Positions 26,282 to 35,714 of a DNA stretch of 64,000 nucleotides are shown one piece after another; within the stretch, counting starts at the first letter, position 1, and every line of letters begins with the position of its first letter. The DNA is from Scleromatobacter sp038243995 (GTDB lineage: Bacteria > Pseudomonadota > Gammaproteobacteria > Burkholderiales > Burkholderiaceae_C), in assembly GCA_038243995.1 (NCBI GenBank), contig JBBRTV010000002.1, positions 62,001-126,000 of the forward strand, given 5' to 3'. The notes beneath the pieces were generated by a model. It saw only the letters and a list, made by a program, of their open reading frames with translations, searched no databases and was not told the origin of the DNA. Made by a program: the position numbers and the translations under genes.

Positions 26282-27916
26282 ATGACCCACCGCTTCAACT
26301 GGCACGCCGGCTACCCGTCGGTGCGCAGCCCGGTCTTCGCCCGCAACGTGGTCGCCACCTCGCATCCCCTGGCGGCGCAGGCCGGCCTGCAGGCGATGGC
26401 GCGCGGCGGCAATGCGATCGACGCGGCCGTGGCGGCCGCGGCCGCGATGACGCTGGTCGAGCCGTGCAGCAACGGCTTGGGTTCCGACGCGTTCGCGCTC
26501 GTGTGGGACGGATCGCGCCTGCACGGACTCAACGCCTCGGGCCGTGCGCCGTCCGCCTGGACGCCGGACTATTTCCGGCGCAAATACGGGCCCGATGCCA
26601 CGACCCCGCCCAAGCGCGGCTGGGACTCGGTGACGGTGCCCGGCGCCGTCTCGGCCTGGGTCGCGCTCTCCGAGCGGTTCGGAAGCCTGCCGTTCGCCGA
26701 CCTGCTGGCGCCGGCCATCGAGATCGCCGAGCGTGGCTATGCCGTGCCGGTCGTCGTGCAGCGGAAGTGGGCCGCGGCCACCGCATTGCCCGAGATCGCG
26801 CAGGGGCCCGGATTCGCCGAAGCCTTCCTGCCGCACGGGCGGGCGCCCGCGGTCGGCGAGCGCTTTGCGCTGACGGCGGCCGCGCACGCCCTGCGCCTGA
26901 TCGCGCAGAGCCGGGGCGAGGCGTTCTATCGCGGCGAGATCGCCGCGGCTGCGGCGGCTCATGCGGCCTCCCATGGCGGGGCGATGACCGCGGCCGACTT
27001 CGCCGCGCACGCGCCCGACTGGGTCGAGCCGATCTCGCAGACCTACCGCGACGTCGTGCTGCACGAGATTCCGCCGAACGGGCAGGGCATCACCGCGCTG
27101 ATGGCCCTGGCGATGCTCGAACGCTTCGACCTGCGCGCCCTCGGCGCCGACAGCGCCGCCGCCGCGCACCTGCAGATCGAGGCGATCAAGCTCGCGTTCG
27201 CAGACGTCTACCGCCATGTCGCGGACCCCGCCGCGATGCAGGCCGCCGGCGTCACTTCGGCGCAGCTCCTGGCCCCCGACTACCTCGCCGCGCGCGCCCG
27301 CCTGATCGACCCGACGCGCGCCCAGCGCTTCTCGACCGGCCTGCCGCCGACCGGCGGCACGATCTACCTCACCACCGCGGACGCGCAGGGCCGCATGGTC
27401 AGCCTGATCCAGAGCAACTACATGGGCTTCGGTTCGGGCGTCGTCGTGCCCGGCTACGGGCTCTCGCTGCAAAACCGCGGGCACTCGTTCAGCCTCGACG
27501 CGACGCGCGCCAACGTCGTCGCACCGGGCAAGCGCCCGTTCCACACCATCATCCCGGCTTTCGTGACGCGCGGCGGCCGGGCCTTGCTGGGCTTCGGCGT
27601 CATGGGCGGGCACATGCAGCCGCAGGGCCACGTGCAGACGCTGGTGCGCATGCTCGACTTCGACCAGTCGCCGCAGGCCGCCTGCGATGCGCCGCGCTGG
27701 CGCTTCGACGGCGGGCTCGATATCGGCGTCGAGCCGCACATGCCGCCCGCGGTGATTGCCGAATTGCAGCGGCGCGGCCATGTCGTCGGCGATCCGTTCG
27801 ACAGCTACCAGGACTTCGGCGCGGGCCAGTTCATCTGGTCGCTCGGCGACCCCGGCATCGACGGCTACGTGGCGGCGAGCGACCCGCGGCGCGATGGCGC
27901 CGCGGTGGGATTCTGA
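26282..27916 (+). CDS. Gamma-glutamyltransferase-family protein, YwrD-like
   Basis: The 544-residue Ntn-hydrolase precursor has the family start VVATSHPLAAQAGLQAM and RGGNAIDAAVAAAAAM. LPPTGGTIYLTTAD contains the likely autoprocessing/nucleophile threonine (T360). QSNYMGFGSGVVVPG and LQNRGHSF follow, as in Bacillus YwrD-type members. There is no signal peptide, unlike periplasmic glutathione-degrading enzymes, so it is probably cytoplasmic and may act on another gamma-glutamyl or amide substrate (oxamate amidohydrolase relatives are close). The EamA transporter starts 45 bp downstream and may be co-expressed. Confidence 0.9.
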   Translation: MTHRFNWHAGYPSVRSPVFARNVVATSHPLAAQAGLQAMARGGNAIDAAVAAAAAMTLVEPCSNGLGSDAFALVWDGSRLHGLNASGRAPSAWTPDYFRRKYGPDATTPPKRGWDSVTVPGAVSAWVALSERFGSLPFADLLAPAIEIAERGYAVPVVVQRKWAAATALPEIAQGPGFAEAFLPHGRAPAVGERFALTAAAHALRLIAQSRGEAFYRGEIAAAAAAHAASHGGAMTAADFAAHAPDWVEPISQTYRDVVLHEIPPNGQGITALMALAMLERFDLRALGADSAAAAHLQIEAIKLAFADVYRHVADPAAMQAAGVTSAQLLAPDYLAARARLIDPTRAQRFSTGLPPTGGTIYLTTADAQGRMVSLIQSNYMGFGSGVVVPGYGLSLQNRGHSFSLDATRANVVAPGKRPFHTIIPAFVTRGGRALLGFGVMGGHMQPQGHVQTLVRMLDFDQSPQAACDAPRWRFDGGLDIGVEPHMPPAVIAELQRRGHVVGDPFDSYQDFGAGQFIWSLGDPGIDGYVAASDPRRDGAAVGF

Positions 27917-27961
27917 CGCCATGATGCTGCCGCATCCGGGTGGCGGTGCGGGGCCGCGTCG

Positions 27962-28906
27962 ATGACGCCGCCCCCCAGGCCCGCGCTCGCCACGATGGCC
28001 ACCACGACGCCGGTGCCACGGCCGCAGCGCCTGTGGCCCGGGCTCGCGCTCGCCACCGCCGGGTCGATCGCGTTCTCCGGCAAGGCCATCATCGTCAAGC
28101 TGGCCTATCGGCACGGCGTCGACGCGGTCACGCTGATCATGTACCGCATGCTGTTCGCGCTGCCCTTGTTCCTTGCGCTCGCTTGGTGGGCCGGCCGTGG
28201 GCGCGAGAAGCTCACCGCGCGCGACTGGCGCACGGTGGCGGCGCTCGGCTTCTCGGGCTACTACCTCGCGAGCTTCCTCGATTTCGCTGGCCTCGCCTAC
28301 GTCAGCGCCGGCTTCGAGCGACTCGTGCTGTACCTCAATCCGACGATCGTGCTGGTGCTCGGCCGCGTGCTGTTCAAGCGCCGCGTCGCCCGCGCGCAGC
28401 TGGTCGCGCTGGCGGTCAGCTATGCCGGCGTCGTGCTCGTGTTCGGCCACGAGATGCACCTGGCCGGCAGCCACGTGATGCTCGGCGCGGCGCTCGTCTT
28501 CGCCAGCGCGGTCAGCTACGCGTGCTACCTCGTCTACAGCGGCGAGGAAGTGAAGCGGCTCGGATCGCTGCGCCTGACCGGGCTCGCCACGACCGTCGCG
28601 TGCATCCTCTGCATCGCGCAGTTCCTGCTGACGAAGCCGCTGGCCGCGGCCGCCGTCGAGACGCCGGTGTTGTGGCTGTCACTGCTCAACGCGACCGCCT
28701 GCACTTTCGCGCCGGTGCTGATGGTGATGATGGCGATCGAGCGCGTCGGCGCGACGGTCGCCGCGCAGACCGGCATGGTCGGCCCCGTCAGCACGATCCT
28801 CATGGGCGTCCTGATCCTCGGCGAGCCGTTCACGCCCTGGATCGCCGCCGGCACGGTGTGCGTGTTGACGGGCATCTGGATGCTGGCGAAGGCGAAGACG
28901 ACGTGA
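27962..28906 (+). CDS. EamA/DMT-family transporter
   Basis: The 314-residue protein has about ten hydrophobic helices in two EamA halves. The first is ATAGSIAFSGKAIIVKLAY to VALAVSYAGVVLVFG; the second is GAALVFASAVSYACYLVYSG to GTVCVLTGIWMLA. The conserved pattern AAQTGMVGPVSTILMGVLIL followed by GEPFTPW matches drug/metabolite exporters. Substrate unknown; as the gene directly follows the gamma-glutamyltransferase-like gene, export or uptake of an amino-acid derivative is possible. The first ATG is used; an in-frame ATG 11 codons later is also suitable. Confidence 0.9.
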   Translation: MTPPPRPALATMATTTPVPRPQRLWPGLALATAGSIAFSGKAIIVKLAYRHGVDAVTLIMYRMLFALPLFLALAWWAGRGREKLTARDWRTVAALGFSGYYLASFLDFAGLAYVSAGFERLVLYLNPTIVLVLGRVLFKRRVARAQLVALAVSYAGVVLVFGHEMHLAGSHVMLGAALVFASAVSYACYLVYSGEEVKRLGSLRLTGLATTVACILCIAQFLLTKPLAAAAVETPVLWLSLLNATACTFAPVLMVMMAIERVGATVAAQTGMVGPVSTILMGVLILGEPFTPWIAAGTVCVLTGIWMLAKAKTT

Positions 28907-29146
28907 GCAGGGCATGGGCGGCTCGCCGCGCGGCCATGGATGGCATCGCGATGGGTGCTTGCGCGTGGCAAGCGGCCGGACTCCGGGATGACAGGGATTG
29001 AACCCGGCCCTGCGTGCCACGGATACACCGAGGTCATGCCACCGACGTGGACGAGCGTGCAAAGAGAAGGTGCATTGGCATGGCGGAGTGCGACTCGGCG
29101 CGGGCGCGTCGGGCGCGTGTGCTGGTTCTCAAGCAAGGAACGCATC

Positions 29147-30610
29147 ATGAATCGCAACCCGACCACGACTCGGCTCTCGACTGCGCTGGCGCGCATATTC
29201 TGCTGCGCGGCAGGCATTGGCGCCGGTCATTCGGCTCTCGCTGTCTCGACGTTGCAGCCACCGCCGCCCTGTCATCCCAATCCTCATGCGCAGCAGGATG
29301 CCCAGACGGTGCGCCAGCGCGGCGACATACAACATCTGCCCGACCCCTTGCAGGATCGCTTGCAGAAGATCGCCGCCAGGCCGCACTCGGTACTGCCGGT
29401 CCACGCTTATGCCGAGGCCGACCAGCCCAGCCAGCTGTTCCAGTACTACCTGCTCGACACCACGGGCTTCGAGCCCAATGTCTTCACGAAGCGCTTCCAG
29501 GGCGTCAACGACCAGGTGCAACTGACGGCGACGGGCTTCGATTGCGGACTCACGACAATCGGGGCAGTGCGCGAGGTCGTCGAGCCCAAGCCGGGCCTGC
29601 CGACCGACCCGGGCGACGTGCGCGCCTTCATCGACGTGTTCACCGACCTGTCCGGCTTGTTCGTCATCAACAACGAAAGCGGGTGGTACGAGGGCTGGAT
29701 GATTCATGACTTGCGCGTGCCGGTGGTCGCGGCGCCACGCAGCGACGGCTACGCCGCATTCGGCACGATCACGGCGGCCGACGCGACGGCGCTGGCGGCC
29801 ATGGGGTCGGGCCAGAACAAGCCCGGGCGTCTCTTCACGCAGGATGGCCGCGCGCCCCACCTGCCGACGGAAGGCGATCGATTCCCTGGTCGCCAGACGA
29901 ACCTCTTGCCGATCCAACTGAGCATGGGGGCCTACAACTGCCTGCAGCAGAGCGACTGCCATGCCTATTGGGAATTCAACTACACGACGAACTGGGTGCA
30001 CCCGCTCTATGAATTGCCGTTCACGGGCGGCACGCCGGGTACCTACGAGGCGGGGCAGATCGGCGCCCTGTCCTCGCTGATTCCCGGGGGTGGCCCGTCC
30101 GGCATGAAGAACGATCCGGTGCTCTTCGGCGACGATCCGAACACCGTGGCGCCCCAGGGCGGGGCCGGGCCCAGGGATCCGGATCGCTTCGACGGCGACG
30201 CGGATGCCCAGCGTGAAAGCCGCATGCGTTTCATTCCGAGCGGACTGGCCAACGAGATCGACCTCGACGTCTACCAGCGCCTGGCCTCGTTCGAGCCGGG
30301 CGTGAAGCTGCCGCAACGGCTGTACGATGCCTATGCGGCCGAGATCGCGCGCGTCGATCCGGCCGGCAAGGGCGTGATCTCCGCGGTGATGGGGGACGTG
30401 GATACGGCGACCGACGGCTATGCCGACAATGCGCGGCTGTTCCTGCCCGCCACCGCGTTCAACCGGTTCGCGGTCACGCGGGAAATCAATGATGGCTTGC
30501 TCGCGCCTCGCTTTGCGCCGAGCCAGCGGGCTTGGGTACTGAACGGGCACCAGACGATCGTCGACCCCGCCGTGTCCGCGTCCTCGGGCCGGGACGGGGA
30601 CGACAGATAG
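29147..30610 (+). CDS. Secreted protein of unknown function, 487 aa
   Basis: AAGGA seven bases upstream supports ATG 29147, and the N-terminus has a signal peptide (ARIFCCAAGIGAGHSALA). The mature protein is rich in aromatic and acidic residues: FQYYLLDTTGFEPNVFTKRF, VFTDLSGLFVINNESGWYEG, MGAYNCLQQSDCHAYWEFN and TTNWVHPLYELPF. Cysteine pairs (QQSDC, CGL) may form disulfides. No transmembrane segment follows the signal. I do not recognise a domain. It looks like a soluble periplasmic or extracellular protein, and its aspartate-rich stretches might bind calcium. It is monocistronic, with 240 bp upstream and a convergent neighbour 223 bp downstream. Confidence 0.8.
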   Translation: MNRNPTTTRLSTALARIFCCAAGIGAGHSALAVSTLQPPPPCHPNPHAQQDAQTVRQRGDIQHLPDPLQDRLQKIAARPHSVLPVHAYAEADQPSQLFQYYLLDTTGFEPNVFTKRFQGVNDQVQLTATGFDCGLTTIGAVREVVEPKPGLPTDPGDVRAFIDVFTDLSGLFVINNESGWYEGWMIHDLRVPVVAAPRSDGYAAFGTITAADATALAAMGSGQNKPGRLFTQDGRAPHLPTEGDRFPGRQTNLLPIQLSMGAYNCLQQSDCHAYWEFNYTTNWVHPLYELPFTGGTPGTYEAGQIGALSSLIPGGGPSGMKNDPVLFGDDPNTVAPQGGAGPRDPDRFDGDADAQRESRMRFIPSGLANEIDLDVYQRLASFEPGVKLPQRLYDAYAAEIARVDPAGKGVISAVMGDVDTATDGYADNARLFLPATAFNRFAVTREINDGLLAPRFAPSQRAWVLNGHQTIVDPAVSASSGRDGDDR

Positions 30611-30833
30611 TCGCCGTGCGCCAGCGCCCGCCCGCGCGCCTCCCGCTGGTTCGCCTGCCCGCGACGCGCCCTGAAGAGCGTCCGGTCATCGCTCAGGTCG
30701 GCGACGACGGTTCGCCGATCTGGAGAGGGCGCCGCGGTTGGCGTGTGGAGGGTAGTGGTCGCGGCGCGCCTTCCGCGGAGCATCTCGCCCACATCACGCT
30801 CATCAACGTCTTGCGCTTCCATCAGGCTGGAAG

Positions 30834-31646
30834 TCAAGCGAGGGCCCAGCCGGCATTGCCACGCGCATACGAAGACACCCCTGATCGTTCGAATGTACCG
30901 ATCTCGGCGCTCCATGTCCGCCTTTCGATCTCGACGTGCCGCTTGGAGACCCGCAGCACGTTGAATTCGTTCGGCTCTCCACGCACCCGCGTGGACGTCG
31001 CCGTTCCTGCCGATACGGCGAGTGCGCCCCCGGTCTGCAGCGCACGCTCCGAGAGCGCAGACCGTCCGCTGTAGGCCACATGCAGGTGACCCGACAGCAT
31101 CAGATCGACGCCGCACTCCGCGAAGGCCTGCATTGCCAATGCTGCCCTGCCAACGCGATCGTCAGGATTCATCGCATCGCCAGCATCGAACGGGTGGTGC
31201 GTCACCACGACCCGCAGCGCGTCAGCGGGCGCGGACGAGAATACTGCTCGGATGGCGTCGATCTGCTCCCGGTTGACGCGCCCGTTCTTGACCACCATCG
31301 ACCGCGCGGTGTTGACACCCACGACCGCGAGCTGCGCGTCGACAAACCGCGGCAGCGGGTCGGATTCGATGAAATTCCGAAAGAGCGCGAGGGGCCGCAG
31401 GAACCGATCGACGACGTTGTACAGCGGCACGTCGTGGTTGCCCGGGACGATCACTCGCGGTGATGGCAAGCGGTCCAGGAAAGCGCGCGCTGCCCTGAAC
31501 TCGCACTCCTGTGCCCGCTGCGTCACGTCGCCCGAGACGACCACCACGTCGGGGCCGGCCGCCGTCACTGCCGCGACGAGAGGTTCGAGGAGTCGCTCAT
31601 CGACGCGGCCGAAGTGAAGATCCGAAAGGTGCACCACGACAGGCAA
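30834..31646 (-). CDS. Calcineurin-like metallophosphoesterase
   Basis: The 270-residue phosphoesterase has all motifs of the superfamily: DLHFGR (D-x-H), VVSGDVTQRA (GD), IVPGNHDVP (GNHD), VVVTHHPFD (H) and LSGHLHVAY (GHLH). It starts at a TTG (31646) supported by AAGGAG seven bases upstream, located inside the end of the preceding gene; this decides the start over a GTG three codons in. No membrane helix is seen. It is the last gene of a PAP2 - lipid kinase - phosphoesterase operon (gap 1 bp). Substrate is unknown; a phospholipid head-group or nucleotide derivative is suggested by context only. Confidence 0.92.
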   Translation of the reverse strand: MPVVVHLSDLHFGRVDERLLEPLVAAVTAAGPDVVVVSGDVTQRAQECEFRAARAFLDRLPSPRVIVPGNHDVPLYNVVDRFLRPLALFRNFIESDPLPRFVDAQLAVVGVNTARSMVVKNGRVNREQIDAIRAVFSSAPADALRVVVTHHPFDAGDAMNPDDRVGRAALAMQAFAECGVDLMLSGHLHVAYSGRSALSERALQTGGALAVSAGTATSTRVRGEPNEFNVLRVSKRHVEIERRTWSAEIGTFERSGVSSYARGNAGWALA

Positions 31647-31647
31647 C

Positions 31648-32550
31648 TCAGCTCTCCTTAGGCGGCAAATACACCTTCAGCGCGCGTGCATGGATGCGGC
31701 AATCCAGTGGCGTGCGCAACCTCGTGACCTCGCCGTCGGTAGCGACCATCAGCATGTCGTGGTCGGAGAAGATCTGCAAGCGCTGCGCCGGAATTTCATG
31801 GAAGTCGTGCGCCGAAGCCAGTCGACCCAGCAGCGCATTGCAGGCCAGCACCAGGAGTCGACCGCGCCCGGCACGTTGCGCGAGGTAGATGCTGAGCGTG
31901 CCCGACTGGAGCGACTGCCGACGCCCGATCTTGAGCCCGCTCATCTCGTAGCGATTGTTTCCGATGAACAGGAACGGCGTCCGGAAGCGGCTGTCGTGGC
32001 CGTCGATGCTCATCTGCAAAGTCATGAATGGGAATCGCCTGAACGCGTTCCAGAGCGCCCAGGCGAACGCGGGCCATTTGCCCCGACCGAGGCGAGATTG
32101 CTGGCGATCGCGGTGCCGCACGATCTGCACGTAAAGCCCGAGGCTGGCGTTGTTCAGGAAGCGCTGGCCCGCGATCTCGCCGACGTCGACGGTGTCGACC
32201 GCGCCCTGGCGAATGACGTCCAGCGCCCGGTCGATGTCGAGCGGGATACCCGCATCCTGTGCAAAGTGATTGAGGGTGCCGAACGGCAGCACGCCAAGCA
32301 CCATGGACGTGCCAACCAGGCACGAAGCCACGGCGTTCAGGGTGCCGTCTCCGCCTCCCGCCACGACCGCGTCGCAGCCTGCGGCCAGCGCGAGCTCGAC
32401 CTGCCGACGGACATCGTCGCCCGCCCGAACGATGGACACCGCGGCGCCGTTCGCGATCTCGTCGATCTGCCGTCGATAGGGAAGAAATGAGTTCCCATCT
32501 TTGCCGCCGCCGGCCCTCTCATTGAGAATGAACGCGACGCGTTTCGTCAT
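31648..32550 (-). CDS. Diacylglycerol kinase-family lipid kinase
   Basis: The 300-residue protein has the DAGK catalytic domain (MTKRVAFILNERAGGGKDG, VAGGGDGTLNAVAS, LPFGTLNHFAQD) and the C-terminal all-beta domain (FLFIGNNRYEMSGL). The YegS/DgkB family phosphorylates diacylglycerol, sphingosine or similar lipids with ATP. The family glycine-rich loop GGGDGT and GTxNxFA are intact. ATG 32550 overlaps the PAP2 stop (ATGA), so the two are coupled. Pairing a lipid kinase with a lipid phosphatase and a metallophosphoesterase suggests turnover of phosphatidate or an undecaprenyl carrier. Confidence 0.92.
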   Translation of the reverse strand: MTKRVAFILNERAGGGKDGNSFLPYRRQIDEIANGAAVSIVRAGDDVRRQVELALAAGCDAVVAGGGDGTLNAVASCLVGTSMVLGVLPFGTLNHFAQDAGIPLDIDRALDVIRQGAVDTVDVGEIAGQRFLNNASLGLYVQIVRHRDRQQSRLGRGKWPAFAWALWNAFRRFPFMTLQMSIDGHDSRFRTPFLFIGNNRYEMSGLKIGRRQSLQSGTLSIYLAQRAGRGRLLVLACNALLGRLASAHDFHEIPAQRLQIFSDHDMLMVATDGEVTRLRTPLDCRIHARALKVYLPPKES

Positions 32551-33224
32551 CGGTCGCCCGCGTTGTCGGGAGACGATGTCAGCGGAGAACGGCTGAAACA
32601 AGCGGCTAGCCAGAGCACGCCTTCGAATATCGCGCCGATGCAGTCGCTGAGAAAGTGCACGCCGACGATGATCCGGCTGCTCGCCACGATGGCGATCATG
32701 ACCGCCGCGCCGGCCAGGTAGAAACCTTTCTGGAATCGGCGTCCCTCGTGCGTGGCGATCTCGATCGCGAGCGAACCGTAGAAGACGGTCGCCTCCGCGA
32801 CGTGGCCACTCGGAAAGCTGAAGCTGAGCGGCAAATCCACGATCGACCAAGCAGGGCGGGCGCGGTGGACGGCAGCCTTCACGGCGACGTTCAGCAGCAT
32901 CCCGAGGGGCACCGCGACCAACAGGCGAATGCACGCGTCAGGATGCCCGTAGCGCCTCCAGCCCCACGCACCAGCCGCCGTGAGGAGCAGTATCCCCAAG
33001 GTGCCGTGCAGGTCGTTGCTCAAGGCCGCCACTGCCTGCAGCATCGGGCTTGAAAGCGAGCGGGCCAGATTCCAGGCCGTTCGATCCGATGCCTGGACAG
33101 CCCGGCTGTTCAACAGGGTGTCGAGCTGAACCGAGAGCAGGCAGGCAGCCGCCAGCATCGTCGCGAAACTCGCGCCGAGGGTCGACAGCCAGTGGACTGA
33201 AAGTTTGGATCGAATCCCGGACAT
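32547..33224 (-). CDS. PAP2-superfamily membrane phosphatase
   Basis: The 225-residue membrane protein has about five or six helices and the three PAP2 motifs: KAAVHRARP (K-x6-RP), FSFPSGHVAEA (PSGH) and SSRIIVGVHFLSD (SR-x5-H-x3-D). It would dephosphorylate phosphatidate or undecaprenyl pyrophosphate at the outer face of the inner membrane. ATG 33224 is chosen with GACGGA upstream; a TTG five codons earlier is an alternative. It is the first gene of the three-gene operon and lies 97 bp from the S9 peptidase, all on the minus strand. Confidence 0.92.
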   Translation of the reverse strand: MSGIRSKLSVHWLSTLGASFATMLAAACLLSVQLDTLLNSRAVQASDRTAWNLARSLSSPMLQAVAALSNDLHGTLGILLLTAAGAWGWRRYGHPDACIRLLVAVPLGMLLNVAVKAAVHRARPAWSIVDLPLSFSFPSGHVAEATVFYGSLAIEIATHEGRRFQKGFYLAGAAVMIAIVASSRIIVGVHFLSDCIGAIFEGVLWLAACFSRSPLTSSPDNAGDR

Positions 33225-33321
33225 TTCCGTCCCTGGCAATCGACGGGCCAGGCATCAGCCGCAATCCAGGAACGTGCCGACACGGCCGCGAACAATCGAT
33301 GATCGGTCAGCGGCCGTTCGA

Positions 33322-35517
33322 TTACCTGGCCGCCGGCTGGAACTCCGGATCGCCCATCTGCCACAGCGAGAACGACCACAGGTCCGCGAGCTCGTTCTCG
33401 TACTGCGAGTTGCTCGACCCGATGCCGTGGCCGGCGTCGTAGTCGACCCGCAGCAGCACCGGGTGCTTGCTGGATGTCGCCGCCTGTACCCGTGCGGCCA
33501 TCTTGGCCATCTGCCACGGGGCCACGCGCGGGTCGTTGGCGCCGGTGCTGAACATCACCGCCGGGTAGGCCACGCCGTCGCGCACGTGGGCGTAGGAGCT
33601 CATCGCGTAGAGGCCGTGGAAGCCGGCTTCGGTCTTCGTCGAACCGAATTCGACCACGTTCGGCGGGCCGTTGGGCTCGGTCTCGAAGCGCAGCGAATCG
33701 GACATGCCCACCAGGTCGAGGATGACGCCGAACAGATCGGGTCGCCACGTGAGCGCGCCGCCGACGGTGATTCCGCCGGCGCTGCCGCCTTCTCCGGCCA
33801 GGCGCGCGGGGGAGGTGTAGTGCTGGTCGACGAGATACTGCCCGCAGGCGATGAAGTCCAGCACCGTGTTGAGCTTGCTCTGCTTGTAGCCGGCCATGTG
33901 CCAGCCCTCGCCGTACTCACCGCCGCCGCGCACGTGGGCGATCGCGATGATGCCGCCGCGCTCCATCCACGCCACCTTGGTCGGGTTGAGGCCCGGCTCC
34001 AGCGAGATGCCATAGCTGCCGTAGCCATCGAGGATAGTCGGGTGGCTGCCATCGAGCGCGATGCCCTTGCGATGGATGACGGACAGCGGAATCCGCGTGC
34101 CGTCGTAACTCGTCGCGAAGAGTTCATGTGCCTCGAACTGCGAGGTGTCGATCGACGACGGCAGGTTGAGGCCGGTGTCGTCCGCGCGATCGTGCGCGGG
34201 GTCGTAGGCCATGATGCGCGTCGACTGGAGCCAGCCGCGGACGCCGAACAGCGCGCCGGCCTGGTGCGCGTCGGTGACGGGTACGCCGACGTTGCCCTCG
34301 AACGGCGTGGGTACCGGGTGGCTCTGGCGGCCGTCGAAGGACACGCGGTGCAGGTGCGAGACGGCGCCGTCCCGCACGCGGGTGTAGATGCCGTCCTGCG
34401 CGAACTGGACGGCGGTCAGCACGCCTGCGGCCTCGGGGATCACGACCGTCGCGTTCTTCAGCTCGGGTCGGGCGAGCGGCAGCGCGAGCAGCCGGAAGCG
34501 CGGGGCGTCTTTCTGCGACATCAGGTACAGCGTCTGGCCGTGCAGGTGGAACTGCGTCACGCCGTCGGCGACGTCGGCAACCTTCTTCCACGGCGTGTTG
34601 CCGTCCGTCACCTGCGACAGCGGCGCGACGTAGACCGTCGAGGGGTTGTCGTCCATGTTGTGGTTCGCGACCGCGACGGCGTACTGCGAATCGGGCGACA
34701 CGATGACGTAGGTGCCTTGGCCTTCCGGGACATCGAGCTTCGCGGACACGCCGCGGCCGAACACCACGGCGTCGCCTTCGCCGTCCGTCTTGGTGCCGAT
34801 CTTGTGCAGGTAAGTGCGCGCGTTGTACATCGTTTCGTCGGCCGGCATGCCGGGTACCGGCTTGACGTAGCGCAGGTAGAAGAACGAACGGTTGTCGGGT
34901 CGCCACGCGACCTGGCTGTCGGACGTGCGGTCGATGGACTCGGCCTGCACGGCCCCGCTGTCCACGTTCATCACGTGGAGCACGCTCTTCTCCGAGCCGC
35001 CCGCCGAGACGCCGTAGGCCAGCAGCTTGCCGTCCCACGAGGGCTCGAAGTAGTCGAGAGAGTAGTGAGTGTCGGTGCCCTTGCCCATCGCACCCGGATC
35101 GAGCAGCAGGTGCTCCGCGCCCTTCAGGCCGTCGCGGTAGTAAAGCTTGGGCAGTTGCGCGCCGGGCTCGAACACCTCGTAGAAATAGCGGTCGCCGCGA
35201 CGGACGAATCCGCCCCGGCGCAGGTCGGCGTTGAGGAGCGCGTGGATGCGATCGAGCAGCGGCTTGCGCGCGGCGATCGCGTCGAGCTTGCCGCGGGTGT
35301 AGTCGGCCTGCGCCTTCATCCACGCCTTGACGTCCGCATTGCCGAGGTCTTCCATGTAGCGATAGTTGTCGACGACCTGCGTGCCGAAGTAGTCGTTCGT
35401 CACGGGATGCAAGGGTGCGACCGGCTGGCCCTGCGCGCATGCGGTGCCGCATGCGAGGAGACTCGAGACGAGTGCGAGGCCGACCTGGACGGCGCGAGGA
35501 TCAACGGGGAAACGCAT
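33322..35517 (-). CDS. Prolyl oligopeptidase-family serine peptidase, exported
   Basis: The 731-residue S9A peptidase has a signal peptide (VGLALVSSLLACGTACA) and a seven-bladed propeller beginning PLHPVTNDYFGTQVVDNY RYMEDLGN-type family opening. The hydrolase domain has LDGYGSYGISLEP, HVRGGGEYGEGWH, the serine in GEGGSAGGITVGG, the acid in TGANDPRVAPW and the histidine in DYDAGHGIGSS. AGGAG lies ten bases before ATG 35517. It is a closer match to true prolyl endopeptidases than the paralogue at 18469. It would cut proline-containing peptides in the periplasm. Confidence 0.93.
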   Translation of the reverse strand: MRFPVDPRAVQVGLALVSSLLACGTACAQGQPVAPLHPVTNDYFGTQVVDNYRYMEDLGNADVKAWMKAQADYTRGKLDAIAARKPLLDRIHALLNADLRRGGFVRRGDRYFYEVFEPGAQLPKLYYRDGLKGAEHLLLDPGAMGKGTDTHYSLDYFEPSWDGKLLAYGVSAGGSEKSVLHVMNVDSGAVQAESIDRTSDSQVAWRPDNRSFFYLRYVKPVPGMPADETMYNARTYLHKIGTKTDGEGDAVVFGRGVSAKLDVPEGQGTYVIVSPDSQYAVAVANHNMDDNPSTVYVAPLSQVTDGNTPWKKVADVADGVTQFHLHGQTLYLMSQKDAPRFRLLALPLARPELKNATVVIPEAAGVLTAVQFAQDGIYTRVRDGAVSHLHRVSFDGRQSHPVPTPFEGNVGVPVTDAHQAGALFGVRGWLQSTRIMAYDPAHDRADDTGLNLPSSIDTSQFEAHELFATSYDGTRIPLSVIHRKGIALDGSHPTILDGYGSYGISLEPGLNPTKVAWMERGGIIAIAHVRGGGEYGEGWHMAGYKQSKLNTVLDFIACGQYLVDQHYTSPARLAGEGGSAGGITVGGALTWRPDLFGVILDLVGMSDSLRFETEPNGPPNVVEFGSTKTEAGFHGLYAMSSYAHVRDGVAYPAVMFSTGANDPRVAPWQMAKMAARVQAATSSKHPVLLRVDYDAGHGIGSSNSQYENELADLWSFSLWQMGDPEFQPAAR

Positions 35518-35714
35518 GGAAGAAGTACTCCTGGATCTAGGCAGGCGCGAGTCTACGCGCGGCCACGGCCATGGGGTGTATGCATTTTCCCGACCCTGGC
35601 CGACGCGCGGCCGCATGGGCTGGCGGTGTCGTTCTTCGTCGCTGCGGCGAACGGGAGGCCGACCCGTCGCCGCCCTTGCCCGTGAATCCCCGCAATCCCT
35701 GCGGAAGGCGACCG

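Noticed and set aside
28985..29010. Sequence GGGATTGAACCCGG resembling a tRNA T-arm (minus strand)
   Set aside because: The rest of a tRNA cloverleaf cannot be built around it, and the T-stem pairs poorly.
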